Source: Butyrivibrio sp. LC3010
GTDB taxonomy: Bacteria; Bacillota; Clostridia; Lachnospirales; Lachnospiraceae
Assembly (NCBI RefSeq): GCF_000424385.1
Contig: NZ_AUJU01000002.1
Span: 216,407-280,406, forward strand
Direction of reading: 5' to 3'
DNA length: 64,000 bases
Below are positions 1 to 8,410 of the stretch, in pieces (position 1 is the stretch's first letter; every line of letters begins with the position of its first letter). The notes below the pieces were generated by a model. The model was given only the letters and a program-made list of their open reading frames with translations, was not told the origin of the DNA and ran no database searches. The position numbers and the translations under genes were made by a program.

Positions 1-865
1 GAGGTGCCACAGTATCTACCAGGGTCGCTGCTATATATTCGTTAACTTCTTCTCTCATGATGATATCTCCTGCCATTCTCTGAGAGAAGAATTCTATAGG
101 AAGTCTCAAAACCTTCCACATATATGTAGTCGCGCCTATCGATGCCAGTTTGCCATTAATCTTGAGAAAATAAATCTTTGATATAAATTCACTTATAATC
201 TGCAGAACTGCAAGCACTACCATGATTGCTATAAATGGATTAAGCCAGGATCTGTTTATTCCGGTTAAGAGTCTGTCCATAAACACTCTTGTCATCACAG
301 GATTAATCACCTCTATCATGTAGGAAATAATTCCTGTTAAAGCAACAAGTAAAATGGCCTTTTTAGCCCCCTTAAGCCTTTTGGCAGCATAGGCAATAAT
401 GCTCTTTTTATTTCCTCCCGGAACGAAGTTCTCACCGGGAATGATTCTTAGACAGACACCGGTGAATGAGTTATCAAACTCATCCATGGTAATCTTCACT
501 TCGCCTCTTGCAGGATCATTAATGTAAGCAAAACCATTCCTGAATCCGTTAAGTACAACAAAATGATCAAAATTCCAATGGATGATACACGGGAATAGTC
601 CAGCTTCTTTTATTTCGTCTATTTCATATCTGAATCCTTTTGCTTCAAAACCATATTTCCGCGCAGCAGTCAGGATATATTTTGCATTTGATCCATCCCT
701 CGAAACACCACAATCAACCCTCATCTGTTCAAGAGGGATCCACATATTGTAGTAAGCCATAACCATACAAAGGCATGCTGCACCACATTCAAGTGCTTCC
801 ATTTGCATGATTACCGGTACCCTGGCTACTCCGTTTTTTATTGGTTTTCGTATTTTCTTCTTCAT
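1..865 (-). CDS. C39-peptidase ABC exporter for double-glycine peptides (partial, 3' end outside window)
   Basis: This is the N-terminal 288 residues of a peptidase-containing ABC transporter that cleaves double-glycine leaders and exports the core peptide across the membrane. The C39 papain-like domain shows catalytic Cys27 in ALECGAACL, His101 in DHFVVLNG and Asp117 in INDPARG. The first hydrophobic membrane segments follow from about residue 150. The ATPase half would lie left of position 1. The ATG at 865 begins 2 nt after the stop of the upstream HlyD-like gene, so the two are co-transcribed. The family resembles NHLM-type bacteriocin exporters (established family knowledge); the substrates are inferred to be the two leader peptides encoded just upstream. 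Confidence 0.9.
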   Translation of the reverse strand, partial: MKKKIRKPIKNGVARVPVIMQMEALECGAACLCMVMAYYNMWIPLEQMRVDCGVSRDGSNAKYILTAARKYGFEAKGFRYEIDEIKEAGLFPCIIHWNFDHFVVLNGFRNGFAYINDPARGEVKITMDEFDNSFTGVCLRIIPGENFVPGGNKKSIIAYAAKRLKGAKKAILLVALTGIISYMIEVINPVMTRVFMDRLLTGINRSWLNPFIAIMVVLAVLQIISEFISKIYFLKINGKLASIGATTYMWKVLRLPIEFFSQRMAGDIIMREEVNEYIAATLVDTVAP

Positions 866-867
866 CT

Positions 868-1284
868 TCAGTCGCTCAAAAGAAAAGAGATTGGTTTAAT
901 TTGTTCAACAATTATGCCTGCTTCGTAAACCCCATCGGGAATATTCATATCACATTCGACTGTTGTTCTTCCATAGGAATCCTTGTCCACATAATCTATA
1001 GTTGCACTCAAATCGCCAATAGTCAGCTTGAGACCTGCCTTTAGATTATCCTGTGGCATATTATTGATTACCATGGTTACTTTCCCGTTAGTAACATAAG
1101 CTTCACCTTTTACAGTTGTACTTACATTTCCTACAGAAGCCCAAATAAAAAAACCTGCAAGCATAACAACGACCGCCATAAGTATCAGCCATATGGCGGG
1201 TGTTGTTACATGCAGATAATCATTTAAAGCTTCAGGAGAAGATATCCTTTCCAAACTCTTTTTCCTGAAAATATTCTCATCCAT
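868..1284 (-). CDS. Short HlyD-like accessory protein of the peptide-export operon
   Basis: A 138-residue protein with one membrane segment near residues 31-51 followed by a small extracytoplasmic beta-rich domain. The N-terminal motif RKKSLERISSPEALNDYL is typical of HlyD-type secretion proteins in NHLM bacteriocin operons. Much shorter than a usual membrane-fusion protein: no coiled coil and only one half of a barrel or lipoyl-like domain. The ATG at 1284 is preferred over an upstream in-frame start because AGGGAG lies directly upstream; the gene then overlaps nothing. Probable partner of the ABC exporter at 1-865. Family assignment is good; the mechanistic role of such a short form is inferred. 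Confidence 0.8.
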   Translation of the reverse strand: MDENIFRKKSLERISSPEALNDYLHVTTPAIWLILMAVVVMLAGFFIWASVGNVSTTVKGEAYVTNGKVTMVINNMPQDNLKAGLKLTIGDLSATIDYVDKDSYGRTTVECDMNIPDGVYEAGIIVEQIKPISFLLSD

Positions 1285-1297
1285 TGACGCTCCCTGG

Positions 1298-1579
1298 TTA
1301 TACCCACATTCCACCACCGGATGTATTGTTGCTACCAGTCGTATTTTTAACCTTTACATTGTTAACTTTTACTGCGTTTTTAAGAGGTCCGGCAATGCGG
1401 TTTGTATCTCCACTCATCAATAGATCATTAGAATCCACTTTAGTATCAGAAGTCATTATTGTATTTGAAAGTCTGATCCCTCCGACACCAACTCCGGCAT
1501 TGGCAAAAATACCTGCACCGCCATTGATTTCCTCAAGCTCCTCATCATTGAGTTCTTTCATCAAATCTTTATCACTCAT
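1298..1579 (-). CDS. Double-glycine leader peptide with Gly/Asn/Val-rich core
   Basis: A 93-residue precursor. Residues 1-21 form an acidic amphipathic leader ending in the double-glycine site (LNDEELEEINGG), the classic recognition site of C39 exporters. The predicted core begins AGIFANAGVGVGG and ends GSNNTSGGGMWV. It has no cysteine and many Asn, Val and Gly, with no homology I recognise. It lies 13 nt before the start of the HlyD-like gene and within 50 nt of a second leader peptide, so it is a likely cargo of the exporter. Whether it is a bacteriocin, a signal or a modified peptide cannot be told from sequence. Confidence 0.8.
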   Translation of the reverse strand: MSDKDLMKELNDEELEEINGGAGIFANAGVGVGGIRLSNTIMTSDTKVDSNDLLMSGDTNRIAGPLKNAVKVNNVKVKNTTGSNNTSGGGMWV

Positions 1580-1623
1580 AGAATACTCCTTTCCAAAGCA
1601 ATCGCTTCAACTAAATAAGCAAC

Positions 1624-1836
1624 TTAGCCTGCAAAGTAATTCATACCGCCGCAAATAGGACATTCACATTTTGATTCCTGAATATTTATCCTAATTATCT
1701 TTTGACATTTCTGGCAGCTGACTTCCATTAGCTGTACTCTCTTTTGCTTGTAGAAAGATCTGAATTGCTTTGCTCCGCCAACAACATCCTCCAGACTGTC
1801 ATCATCCAGAGGTGTTCCTCCAGTAACTTCAATCAT
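1624..1836 (-). CDS. Double-glycine leader peptide with zinc-ribbon-like core
   Basis: A 70-residue peptide from ATG 1836 (AAGGAGG is 8 nt upstream; a GTG at 1839 is an alternative). The leader LDDDSLEDVVGG ends in a double-glycine processing site. The remainder is basic and carries two CxxC-type pairs (SCQKCQK, then CECPICGG), which together look like a four-cysteine zinc ribbon or rubredoxin-like knuckle. First gene of the peptide-export operon. Leader plus metal-binding core is an unusual combination. It might be an exported cysteine-rich peptide, a disulfide-bonded one, or a cytoplasmic partner that only resembles a leader peptide. Confidence 0.75.
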   Translation of the reverse strand: MIEVTGGTPLDDDSLEDVVGGAKQFRSFYKQKRVQLMEVSCQKCQKIIRINIQESKCECPICGGMNYFAG

Positions 1837-1872
1837 CACTATCTCCTCCTTGTAATCACTCCTTACAAGACG

Positions 1873-1905
1873 ATAATATCAAAAACTGTCCAACAAATGT
1901 CCAAC
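1873..1905 (-). promoter_or_regulatory. Tandem direct repeats and -10 box of the peptide-export operon
   Basis: On the minus strand GTTGGACA occurs twice (1898-1905 and 1887-1894), exactly 11 bp apart, so both copies face the same side of the helix. Eight bases later comes a -10-like TATTAT (1873-1878), then about 37 nt to the first leader-peptide ATG. Such one-turn direct repeats overlapping the -35 position are how LytTR-type response regulators (AgrA, ComE, PlnC) bind bacteriocin promoters (established). That this operon is controlled that way is inference; no regulator is in the window. Confidence 0.55.
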
Positions 1906-1923
1906 ATTGAGATAAATTTATAT

Positions 1924-3573
1924 TTATTTTATAATACGAACCTTTTTTAAAATATTTACCAATTTGGAGCCCTTTGGGAATTGAAGTAATTCTCTTTCAG
2001 TAACTCCTTTTGTCCTTACCATTCCGACAGCATATACAATTACTGCCACGAAAATTGCTACGGCAACTGAAATGAGATTAACAAAATAATCATTCTCCAA
2101 CGTTCTACCTATCAATAGCTTCATAAGTCTGTATACGCCAAAAGAAACGATTCCCATAACTGCCGAAACTGAAAAAGGTATAATATAAAGCTTCTTAATA
2201 TCCTGTCTGATTTCGATAGTTTTGGATATTGAATATTCATTGAGTACGCACATAAGAAGTGAGTACAGAATTGTCACGATTGCCAGAGCTTTGTTGCCAA
2301 GATTCGTGAAAAACAAAAGAATTACCAGTACCACCGTCTGAACAACCAATGCAATAGCTGCATTAATTACAGGAGCATTGACCTTTCCAATTCCCTGCAG
2401 GATAGCATTACTTACAGTGGAAAGAGAATAAAATACCACCGTAATTGCCAGTATCTGCATTAAAACTCCTGCCTCATGCAAAGTGGCTTTTTGAGGAAAC
2501 AGAAGCATGATGATCGGCTCTGATAAAGCAAACAATCCCACAGCAGAAGGAATAGCAATCATATTGATCAATCTGTATACTCTCTCTATCATTTGTGAAG
2601 TTCTGTCATAGTTTTTCTGCGCAAAGTATGTAGAAATACTTGGCATAATCGTGGCAGCAGCTGCTGATGATATCGCTATAGGGAAATTAGTGATATTCAT
2701 AGCCTTTCTTGAGAATACACCAAACCTTGTAACAACTTCGTTATGAGGTATTCCTCTGTTGTAAGTCATTATCTTTGAGAATAAAGTCGAATTAAGTGTA
2801 GTCGATAAATTATAAATAAATGTACTTAAAATAAAAGGTGTCACAATCATAAGGATAAGAATAAATATTTCTCTATATCCCATATCTTCATGATGATCGT
2901 GAATAACCTTTCTTCTTACGGCATCTCTGTTCATCCTATAGACAAAAAGCATAAAAATCAGAGCAATAACCACTCCTGAGCCTGTGCCCAGGGCACCTCC
3001 GATTGCTCCATACATCGCCCTTGTGGATGCATCTCCGCCTTTAGAGATTGCCAGGTTAACCAGAAAGAATGCCCCTCCAACAGATACGAAAGCATTCAAA
3101 AATTGCTCTACCAGCTGGGAAATACTCGTTGGTATCATGGTCCTCTGTGCCTGAAAATATCCTCTGAGTACTCCTAACGGTCCAAAAATAAATATGAATG
3201 GTGAGAAAACCTTTAGTACCGGGATGGAATATCCATCCACAAACAAAGGTGCTCCAAAAAATGCAACAAGACTTCCTATAGCTCCTACAACACAAACATA
3301 AATAAGCGCACAGTGAAAAATTCGCTGTGCGTTTCTATATTCATGTACAGCAAGTCTCTGCGAGATTATTTTACTCATCGCAGAAGGTATGCTGTATGAA
3401 GAAATAAGAAGTACTATTGAATAAATATAATAAGCCGTACTGTAATATCCGTTTCCCTCATCACCGACAATTCCGGTGAAGGGAGCCTGATATAAAAGGC
3501 CTATGATTTTTGATATGATACCGGCGGTAGCTAAAATACCGCCCTGAACTAAAATACTTTTCTTTTTACTCAT
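1924..3573 (-). CDS. MurJ/SpoVB-family polysaccharide or lipid flippase
   Basis: About 549 residues with roughly 14 hydrophobic segments, belonging to the MATE/MVF superfamily branch that includes SpoVB, YtgP and MurJ; these move lipid-linked peptidoglycan or polysaccharide precursors across the membrane. Opening MSKKKSILVQGGILATAGII and the downstream GLLYQAPF stretch are typical. The ATG at 3573 lies 4 nt after the glgA stop, suggesting translational coupling; an upstream in-frame start inside glgA would add 27 residues that look non-native. Ends close to the divergently regulated peptide operon. Choice between SpoVB-like and MurJ-like function is not possible from sequence alone. Confidence 0.85.
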   Translation of the reverse strand: MSKKKSILVQGGILATAGIISKIIGLLYQAPFTGIVGDEGNGYYSTAYYIYSIVLLISSYSIPSAMSKIISQRLAVHEYRNAQRIFHCALIYVCVVGAIGSLVAFFGAPLFVDGYSIPVLKVFSPFIFIFGPLGVLRGYFQAQRTMIPTSISQLVEQFLNAFVSVGGAFFLVNLAISKGGDASTRAMYGAIGGALGTGSGVVIALIFMLFVYRMNRDAVRRKVIHDHHEDMGYREIFILILMIVTPFILSTFIYNLSTTLNSTLFSKIMTYNRGIPHNEVVTRFGVFSRKAMNITNFPIAISSAAAATIMPSISTYFAQKNYDRTSQMIERVYRLINMIAIPSAVGLFALSEPIIMLLFPQKATLHEAGVLMQILAITVVFYSLSTVSNAILQGIGKVNAPVINAAIALVVQTVVLVILLFFTNLGNKALAIVTILYSLLMCVLNEYSISKTIEIRQDIKKLYIIPFSVSAVMGIVSFGVYRLMKLLIGRTLENDYFVNLISVAVAIFVAVIVYAVGMVRTKGVTERELLQFPKGSKLVNILKKVRIIK

Positions 3574-3577
3574 TTCC

Positions 3578-5023
3578 TTATGGTCTAAGCCAATCGTACA
3601 TCTCCTGATATTTAGCTGCTGAAACTTCCCATGAGAAATTAGCTGCCATTGCACGATCTATCATCTTGTTCCATTCGCGCTTATTATCATAATAAACTCT
3701 TTCAGCTTCACGAACGGTATTCATCATCTCATGTGCATTATAATTCAAAAATCCGAAGCCGGTGCCTGTACTCTCATACTGATTATAAGGCTCAACAGTA
3801 TCCTTAAGTCCTCCGGTCTGTCTGACGATCGGAATTGAGCCATATCTAAGAGCCATCAGCTGTGAAAGACCACAGGGCTCAAAGAGAGAAGGCATAAGGA
3901 ATGCATCAGATGCTGCATAAATCTTATGTGACAAAGGATTTGAATAATAAATGTTTGCTGAAACCTTATCAGGATATTTCCATGCAAAATGCCTGAACAT
4001 GTTCTCGTACTGTTCTTCACCTGTACCAAGCACAACAACCTGTATGGCATCCTGACACAGTTCGTCAAGCACATATGCAATAAGGTCAAATCCCTTCTGA
4101 TCTGTAAGTCTTGAAATGATACCGATCATCATTGTCTTATCATCTTCTGGTAGTCCTAACTCTCTCTGCAGTGCTCGCTTATTCTTGGATTTTTCCTTGC
4201 GGAAATTGATTGCATTAAATGGATAATCCAGGAATTTATCAGTTTCAGGATTAAAATCTGTATAGTCAATACCGTTAACTATACCTCTCAAATCATGAGC
4301 CCTTGCTCTGAGAAGTCCATCAAGTCCTTCTCCGTAAAATTCTGTCTTGATCTCATCGGCATATGTGCTGCTGACAGTAGTTATGGCATCAGCATATACA
4401 ATGCCGCCCTTTAAAAGATTTGCATCTTTATAATATCCAAGCTTGTCAGGTGTAAAGTAATAATCAGGAAGTCCTGTAATATCCTGTACATCCTTAGCAT
4501 CCCACTTACCCTGGAACTTAAGGTTATGAATAGTCATTATTGACTTGATGCCGCGGAAGAACTCATTCCCCTGGAATCTCTCTTTTAAGTAAACAGGAAT
4601 AAGACCAGTCTGCCAGTCATGACAATGAATAATATCCGGTCTGAATCCAATTACAGGAAGAATTGAAAGAGCTGCCTTACTAAAGAATGTAAACTTCTCA
4701 ATCTCCCAGATAACATCTCCGCCATATGGTGCCATACCACCAAAAAAGTATTCATTGTCGATAAAATAATAATGTACACCGTCTATCTCAGAATGGAATA
4801 TTCCAACATATTCACTTTTCCAGTGGAAATCCATATAAAAATTGGATACATACTCCAATTTATCCTTCATCTCCTGAGCCATGCAGGTATATTTAGGAAG
4901 GATTACCCTTACATCAAAATATCTCTTATCGATATCCTTTGGCAGTGATCCGACAACATCTGCCAATCCACCTGTTTTAATAAATGGTACTCCTTCTGAT
5001 GCTACAAATAGAATGTTCTTCAT
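3578..5023 (-). CDS. glgA: Glycogen synthase (ADP-glucose type, GT5)
   Basis: A 481-residue cytoplasmic enzyme that extends alpha-1,4-glucan chains from ADP-glucose, of normal family length. The N-terminal KTGGLADVVGSLP motif binds ADP-glucose and the C-terminal half carries SLFEPCGLSQLMALRYG, the conserved Glu-containing retaining GT-B motif, followed by TGGLKDTV. GGAGG lies six bases before the ATG. It sits 14 nt after trpS and directly before the flippase gene. No other glycogen genes (glgC, glgB, glgP) are in the window, so it is separated from a classic glg operon. Confidence 0.95.
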   Translation of the reverse strand: MKNILFVASEGVPFIKTGGLADVVGSLPKDIDKRYFDVRVILPKYTCMAQEMKDKLEYVSNFYMDFHWKSEYVGIFHSEIDGVHYYFIDNEYFFGGMAPYGGDVIWEIEKFTFFSKAALSILPVIGFRPDIIHCHDWQTGLIPVYLKERFQGNEFFRGIKSIMTIHNLKFQGKWDAKDVQDITGLPDYYFTPDKLGYYKDANLLKGGIVYADAITTVSSTYADEIKTEFYGEGLDGLLRARAHDLRGIVNGIDYTDFNPETDKFLDYPFNAINFRKEKSKNKRALQRELGLPEDDKTMMIGIISRLTDQKGFDLIAYVLDELCQDAIQVVVLGTGEEQYENMFRHFAWKYPDKVSANIYYSNPLSHKIYAASDAFLMPSLFEPCGLSQLMALRYGSIPIVRQTGGLKDTVEPYNQYESTGTGFGFLNYNAHEMMNTVREAERVYYDNKREWNKMIDRAMAANFSWEVSAAKYQEMYDWLRP

Positions 5024-5037
5024 GTAGTGCCTCCAGT

Positions 5038-6132
5038 TTAATCTTCTGTAACCTTATATTTTGCAGACTGCATAGCTATAAGCTCTTCATCAGAGAAATA
5101 GTCAATTCTCATAGCCTTCTTGACATCACTAAGGGTCTTGGCTGCAACCTGCTCAGCTACCTCTGAACCCTTTTTAATAACATCATATACATACGGAATA
5201 TCCTTCTGGAATTCCTCTCTGCGCTTTCTTATCGGCTCAAGTTCAGCCTGAAGTACATTGTTAAGGAACTTCTTAACCTTAACATCACCAAGGCCGCCTC
5301 TCTTATAGTGAGCCTTCATCTCATCAAGATTAGCATAATCCGGTGCAAATTCAGCAAAATGTTCATCTCTTGCAAATGCGTCAAGATAAATAAATACGGG
5401 ATTGTTCTCAACTTCTCCGGGATCCTCAACCCTTAAATGATTGGGATCAGTAAACATACCCATAACCTTTTTCTTTATCATATCCGGTGACTCTGAAAGA
5501 TAAATACAGTTCCCTAATGACTTACTCATCTTCGCAGTTCCATCCGTTCCGGGTAATCTTAAGCATGCTGCATTATCCGGAAGAAGAATATTGGGCTCCA
5601 CAAGTGCCTCACCGTATACAGAATTAAATTTACGTACAATCTCTCTGCACTGCTCAATCATAGGCTCCTGATCCTCACCAACAGGAACGGTAGTAGCCTT
5701 AAACGCAGTGATATCAGCAGCCTGGCTTATAGGATATGTGAAAAATCCAACAGGTATACTGGTCTCAAAGTTCCTCATCTGAATCTCAGACTTAACAGTA
5801 GGATTTCTCTGAAGTCTTGACACAGTAACAAGATTCATATAATAAAATGAAAGCTCTGTGAGCTCCGGGATTTGTGATTGAACAAACAATGTGCTCTTTG
5901 CAGGATCAAGACCTACTGCAAGATAGTCAAGAGCAACCTCGATTACGTTTTCACGTACTTTGTCAGGATTCTCAGCATTATCAGTAAGAGCCTGAGCATC
6001 TGCTATCATGATAAAAATATCGTCAAACTCACCTGAGTTCTGTAGTTCAACTCGCCTTCTAAGTGAACCGACATAATGTCCAACGTGAAGTTTACCAGTT
6101 GGTCTGTCGCCGGTCAGTATTACCTTTCGCAT
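5038..6132 (-). CDS. trpS: Tryptophanyl-tRNA synthetase
   Basis: Class I aminoacyl-tRNA synthetase of about 364 residues that charges tRNA-Trp. The HIGH signature is HVGH near residue 17 and the second signature is [10 protein letters not shown] place the start at ATG 6132 ([13 protein letters not shown]) because family members begin this way. An ATG at 6144 is in frame but directly abuts AGGAG, leaving no spacing; used from 6132 the same AGGAG is about 12 nt away. No T-box is seen: the likely promoter leaves a leader of only some 35 nt. Confidence 0.95.
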   Translation of the reverse strand: MRKVILTGDRPTGKLHVGHYVGSLRRRVELQNSGEFDDIFIMIADAQALTDNAENPDKVRENVIEVALDYLAVGLDPAKSTLFVQSQIPELTELSFYYMNLVTVSRLQRNPTVKSEIQMRNFETSIPVGFFTYPISQAADITAFKATTVPVGEDQEPMIEQCREIVRKFNSVYGEALVEPNILLPDNAACLRLPGTDGTAKMSKSLGNCIYLSESPDMIKKKVMGMFTDPNHLRVEDPGEVENNPVFIYLDAFARDEHFAEFAPDYANLDEMKAHYKRGGLGDVKVKKFLNNVLQAELEPIRKRREEFQKDIPYVYDVIKKGSEVAEQVAAKTLSDVKKAMRIDYFSDEELIAMQSAKYKVTED

Positions 6133-6174
6133 AACTTTTTCCATCTCCTTAATACATCAAAATTATTCTAGCTT

Positions 6175-6180
6175 ATTATA
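6175..6180 (-). promoter_or_regulatory. -10 box of the trpS promoter
   Basis: A perfect TATAAT on the minus strand, 42 nt upstream of the trpS start, with only a weak -35 match (CTGTTA, 18 bp spacer). The short distance leaves no room for a T-box or other long leader. Confidence 0.5.
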
Positions 6181-6330
6181 TCAAATTCCATTATTTTTTA
6201 ACAGATAATAAGAAGAACAAATCAAGTAATGTACAAAATCTCGTTTGTGCTTATATTTAATTTCGAATTATTTTATATTTAGTTTATGAATTGTCCATAT
6301 TCTGTACAAATTTAATCTATATTATAAATC

Positions 6331-6446
6331 TAACAGGAGTTAGAACTTCTGACTCCCCCAACAAAACTTTTTTCATACCGGGTTGTCGGGTTCCCCACCT
6401 GACAACCCCTCCTCCCAAAATATACACGCAAAAGCGTGTTTTTTTA
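6331..6446 (+). ncRNA. Candidate C-rich trans-acting small RNA with intrinsic terminator
   Basis: Antisense to both flanking genes, in the 400-nt trpS-rho gap. Three consecutive hairpins: 6336-6356 (nine pairs, one G-T); 6380-6408, a perfect 12-pair stem with loop UCCCC; and 6424-6439 (ACACGC-AAAA-GCGTGT) followed by seven T, a textbook intrinsic terminator. Unpaired segments are C-rich: ACTCCCCC after hairpin 1, UCCCC in loop 2, and CTCCTCCC at 6409-6416, which is complementary to a strong Shine-Dalgarno sequence. A -10-like TATAAA lies at 6323-6328, with no clear -35. Architecture resembles RsaE/RoxS-type Firmicute sRNAs, but sequence similarity to them is not claimed. Confidence 0.7.
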
Positions 6447-6510
6447 TTTCATAGCGAAATTTCTATTTTATATTGTAAAAAAATATTTTCAAATTTTCTT
6501 GTATAAATGA

Positions 6511-6543
6511 TAAAAAGGACATAACCATTTCGGCTATGTCCTT
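6511..6543 (-). terminator. Intrinsic terminator of rho
   Basis: Minus-strand hairpin with 12-bp arms (AAGGACATAGCC, one G-T pair) and a short GAAA-type loop, followed by TTTTT. It begins 7 nt after the rho stop codon. Confidence 0.85.
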
Positions 6544-6549
6544 AACTTT

Positions 6550-8175
6550 TTAATATCTTGCAACCTGTTTTTCCACCATTCGAACAAATTCAGCATTGTT
6601 TCTGGTTTTAGCAAACATGTTGATACACTGATCTACAGCTTCGTCAGCTTTCATTCCGTTAAAGCCTTTGCGAAGTGCATTAACTGCAGCAAGCTCATCA
6701 GGCTTAAGGAGAAGATCCTCTCTTCTGGTACTTGACTTAGGAATATTGATGGCAGGGAATATACGTTTCTCCTGCATCTTTCTGTCGAGAACCATTTCCA
6801 TGTTACCGGTTCCCTTGAATTCCTCATATATAACATCATCCATCTTGGATCCTGTCTCAACAAGTGCTGTAGCGAGAATTGTAAGACTTCCACCCTGTCT
6901 CATTTTTCTGGCTGCACCAAAGAATCTCTTTGGCATATGAAGCGCTGCAGGATCAAGACCACCTGAAAGCGTTCTTCCTGAAGGAGGAACAACAATATTA
7001 TATGCTCTTGTGAGTCGTGTGATTGAATCAAGGAGAATCATTACATCTTTGTTGTGCTCAACGAGACGCTTGGCTCTCTCGATTACCATCTCAGAAACTC
7101 TCTTGTGATGTTCAGGAAGTTCATCAAATGTAGAATAAATAACTTCCGCATTAGGACCTTCGATGCTTTCCTTTATATCGGTAACTTCTTCAGGTCTTTC
7201 ATCAATCAGAAGAACAATAAGATGAATATCAGGATTATTCTTCTTAACAGAAAGTGCTACATCTTTAAGAAGTGTAGTCTTACCAGCCTTAGGAGGTGAT
7301 ACTATCATACCACGCTGTCCCTTACCAATAGGTGAAATCATATCCATAATTCTCATTGCTATTGTGCAGCCGGGATGCTCAAGTACTATCTGCTCTTTAG
7401 GGAAAATAGGTGTCATGTTCTCGAAGTTCCATCTTCCCATAGCAACTTCCGGCTTATATCCATTTATGGAATTAAGCTGAAGCAATGCTCCGAACTTATC
7501 ATTTTCTTTTTTCTGTCTTGCAACACCACTAAGGATGTCACCTGTCTTAAGGTTATATTTTCTGATCATACCCGGAGCTACATATACGTCATTCTCACCG
7601 GGAAGATAATTTTCACATCTGATAAAGCCAAAACCATCCTGCATTACTTCAAGTATACCGTGAGCATCAATTCCGTTTGCAATTTCAGAATCTTCCGCAG
7701 GTATTTCTTTCTTGGCGTATGGCTCAGGCGCTGCTTCCTGTGCAGGTTTTGCTTCAGCCTGTGGCTGGGCATTCTGATTGCTATTAGTATTCTGATTATT
7801 TGCAGAAGCCTGATTAGCATGCGTATTCTGTGAATTCTGAGTATTATCTGCTACAATTATTTTTTTCTTTGAAGTCTTCTTTGGTGCTGATTTTTCTTTA
7901 TCGTCTGCAGATCTCTTCTGCTCTCTCTTTGCACCATTTTCACGCTTTGCAGAATCTTTTCTATGCTCCTCTGCATTAGGATTATCCTGCTTTTGTACTT
8001 CTTTCTTAGGTTCTTCAGCTTTTACAACTTCTTGCTGCGCCTTTTGTTTCTCATCCAATTCCAAAAGTGCATCAATAAGCTCTGACTTTTTCATTGTAGT
8101 AACGCTCTTAATGCCATTCTGCTTTGCGAGGTCACGAAGTGAAGCCAGTGTAAGTGTTTCAAGTTTTTCTCTCAA
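6550..8175 (-). CDS. rho: Transcription termination factor Rho with long N/Q-rich insertion
   Basis: Hexameric RNA helicase that terminates transcription. From TTG 8175 it is 541 residues against about 420 in E. coli. Order: N-terminal Rho_N helix bundle (residues 1-45), a charged Lys/Glu region, an Asn/Gln-rich stretch (about residues 111-138), the cold-shock-type RNA-binding domain from about 170, and the ATPase with P-loop PPKAGKTTLL and the Q-loop/R-loop region near LTRAYN. The TTG at 8175 has AAAGGA eight bases upstream; a TTG at 8211 lacks any site. The insertion is discussed as a finding. Followed by its own terminator. Confidence 0.95.
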   Translation of the reverse strand: MREKLETLTLASLRDLAKQNGIKSVTTMKKSELIDALLELDEKQKAQQEVVKAEEPKKEVQKQDNPNAEEHRKDSAKRENGAKREQKRSADDKEKSAPKKTSKKKIIVADNTQNSQNTHANQASANNQNTNSNQNAQPQAEAKPAQEAAPEPYAKKEIPAEDSEIANGIDAHGILEVMQDGFGFIRCENYLPGENDVYVAPGMIRKYNLKTGDILSGVARQKKENDKFGALLQLNSINGYKPEVAMGRWNFENMTPIFPKEQIVLEHPGCTIAMRIMDMISPIGKGQRGMIVSPPKAGKTTLLKDVALSVKKNNPDIHLIVLLIDERPEEVTDIKESIEGPNAEVIYSTFDELPEHHKRVSEMVIERAKRLVEHNKDVMILLDSITRLTRAYNIVVPPSGRTLSGGLDPAALHMPKRFFGAARKMRQGGSLTILATALVETGSKMDDVIYEEFKGTGNMEMVLDRKMQEKRIFPAINIPKSSTRREDLLLKPDELAAVNALRKGFNGMKADEAVDQCINMFAKTRNNAEFVRMVEKQVARY

Positions 8176-8267
8176 AATAAAATTCCTTTCTAAAATTTCA
8201 CATATAATCAAAATAATAATTAATCATTTGGAAAAAATGTAATCGATAACTTAAATATTAAGCCTGA

Positions 8268-8310
8268 TTGTCGATAAGCTATTGCTCAAAGATGAAAATA
8301 TCTTCGACAA
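8268..8310 (-). promoter_or_regulatory. Inverted repeat in the rho leader
   Basis: Within the 330-nt gap upstream of rho, TTGTCGA at 8268-8274 pairs with TCGACAA at 8304-8310, and an inner AAGAT/ATCTT pair lies at 8289-8304. It is about 95 nt before the TTG start and downstream of a promoter-like TTGATA-17-TAATGT. It could be a leader hairpin in rho mRNA or a protein site. The rest of the gap is featureless AT-rich DNA apart from the terminator of the next operon. Confidence 0.4.
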
Positions 8311-8410
8311 TGTACACATTACATCAATGAATAAAAAATATCAATAGTAATATTTTTAAGATTTTATTAAATAATAATGAGGGAAGTTTTTATAGTATGA
8401 AAACTTTTTT

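Noticed and set aside
6133..6400. T-box riboswitch upstream of trpS
   Set aside because: The likely promoter lies 42 nt before the gene, and no T-box TGG-type specifier or antiterminator is visible on the minus strand.
6291..6506. A 71-residue plus-strand ORF across the rho-trpS gap
   Set aside because: It runs through three hairpins and a T-run terminator and has no ribosome-binding site; the stretch is better explained as a small RNA.
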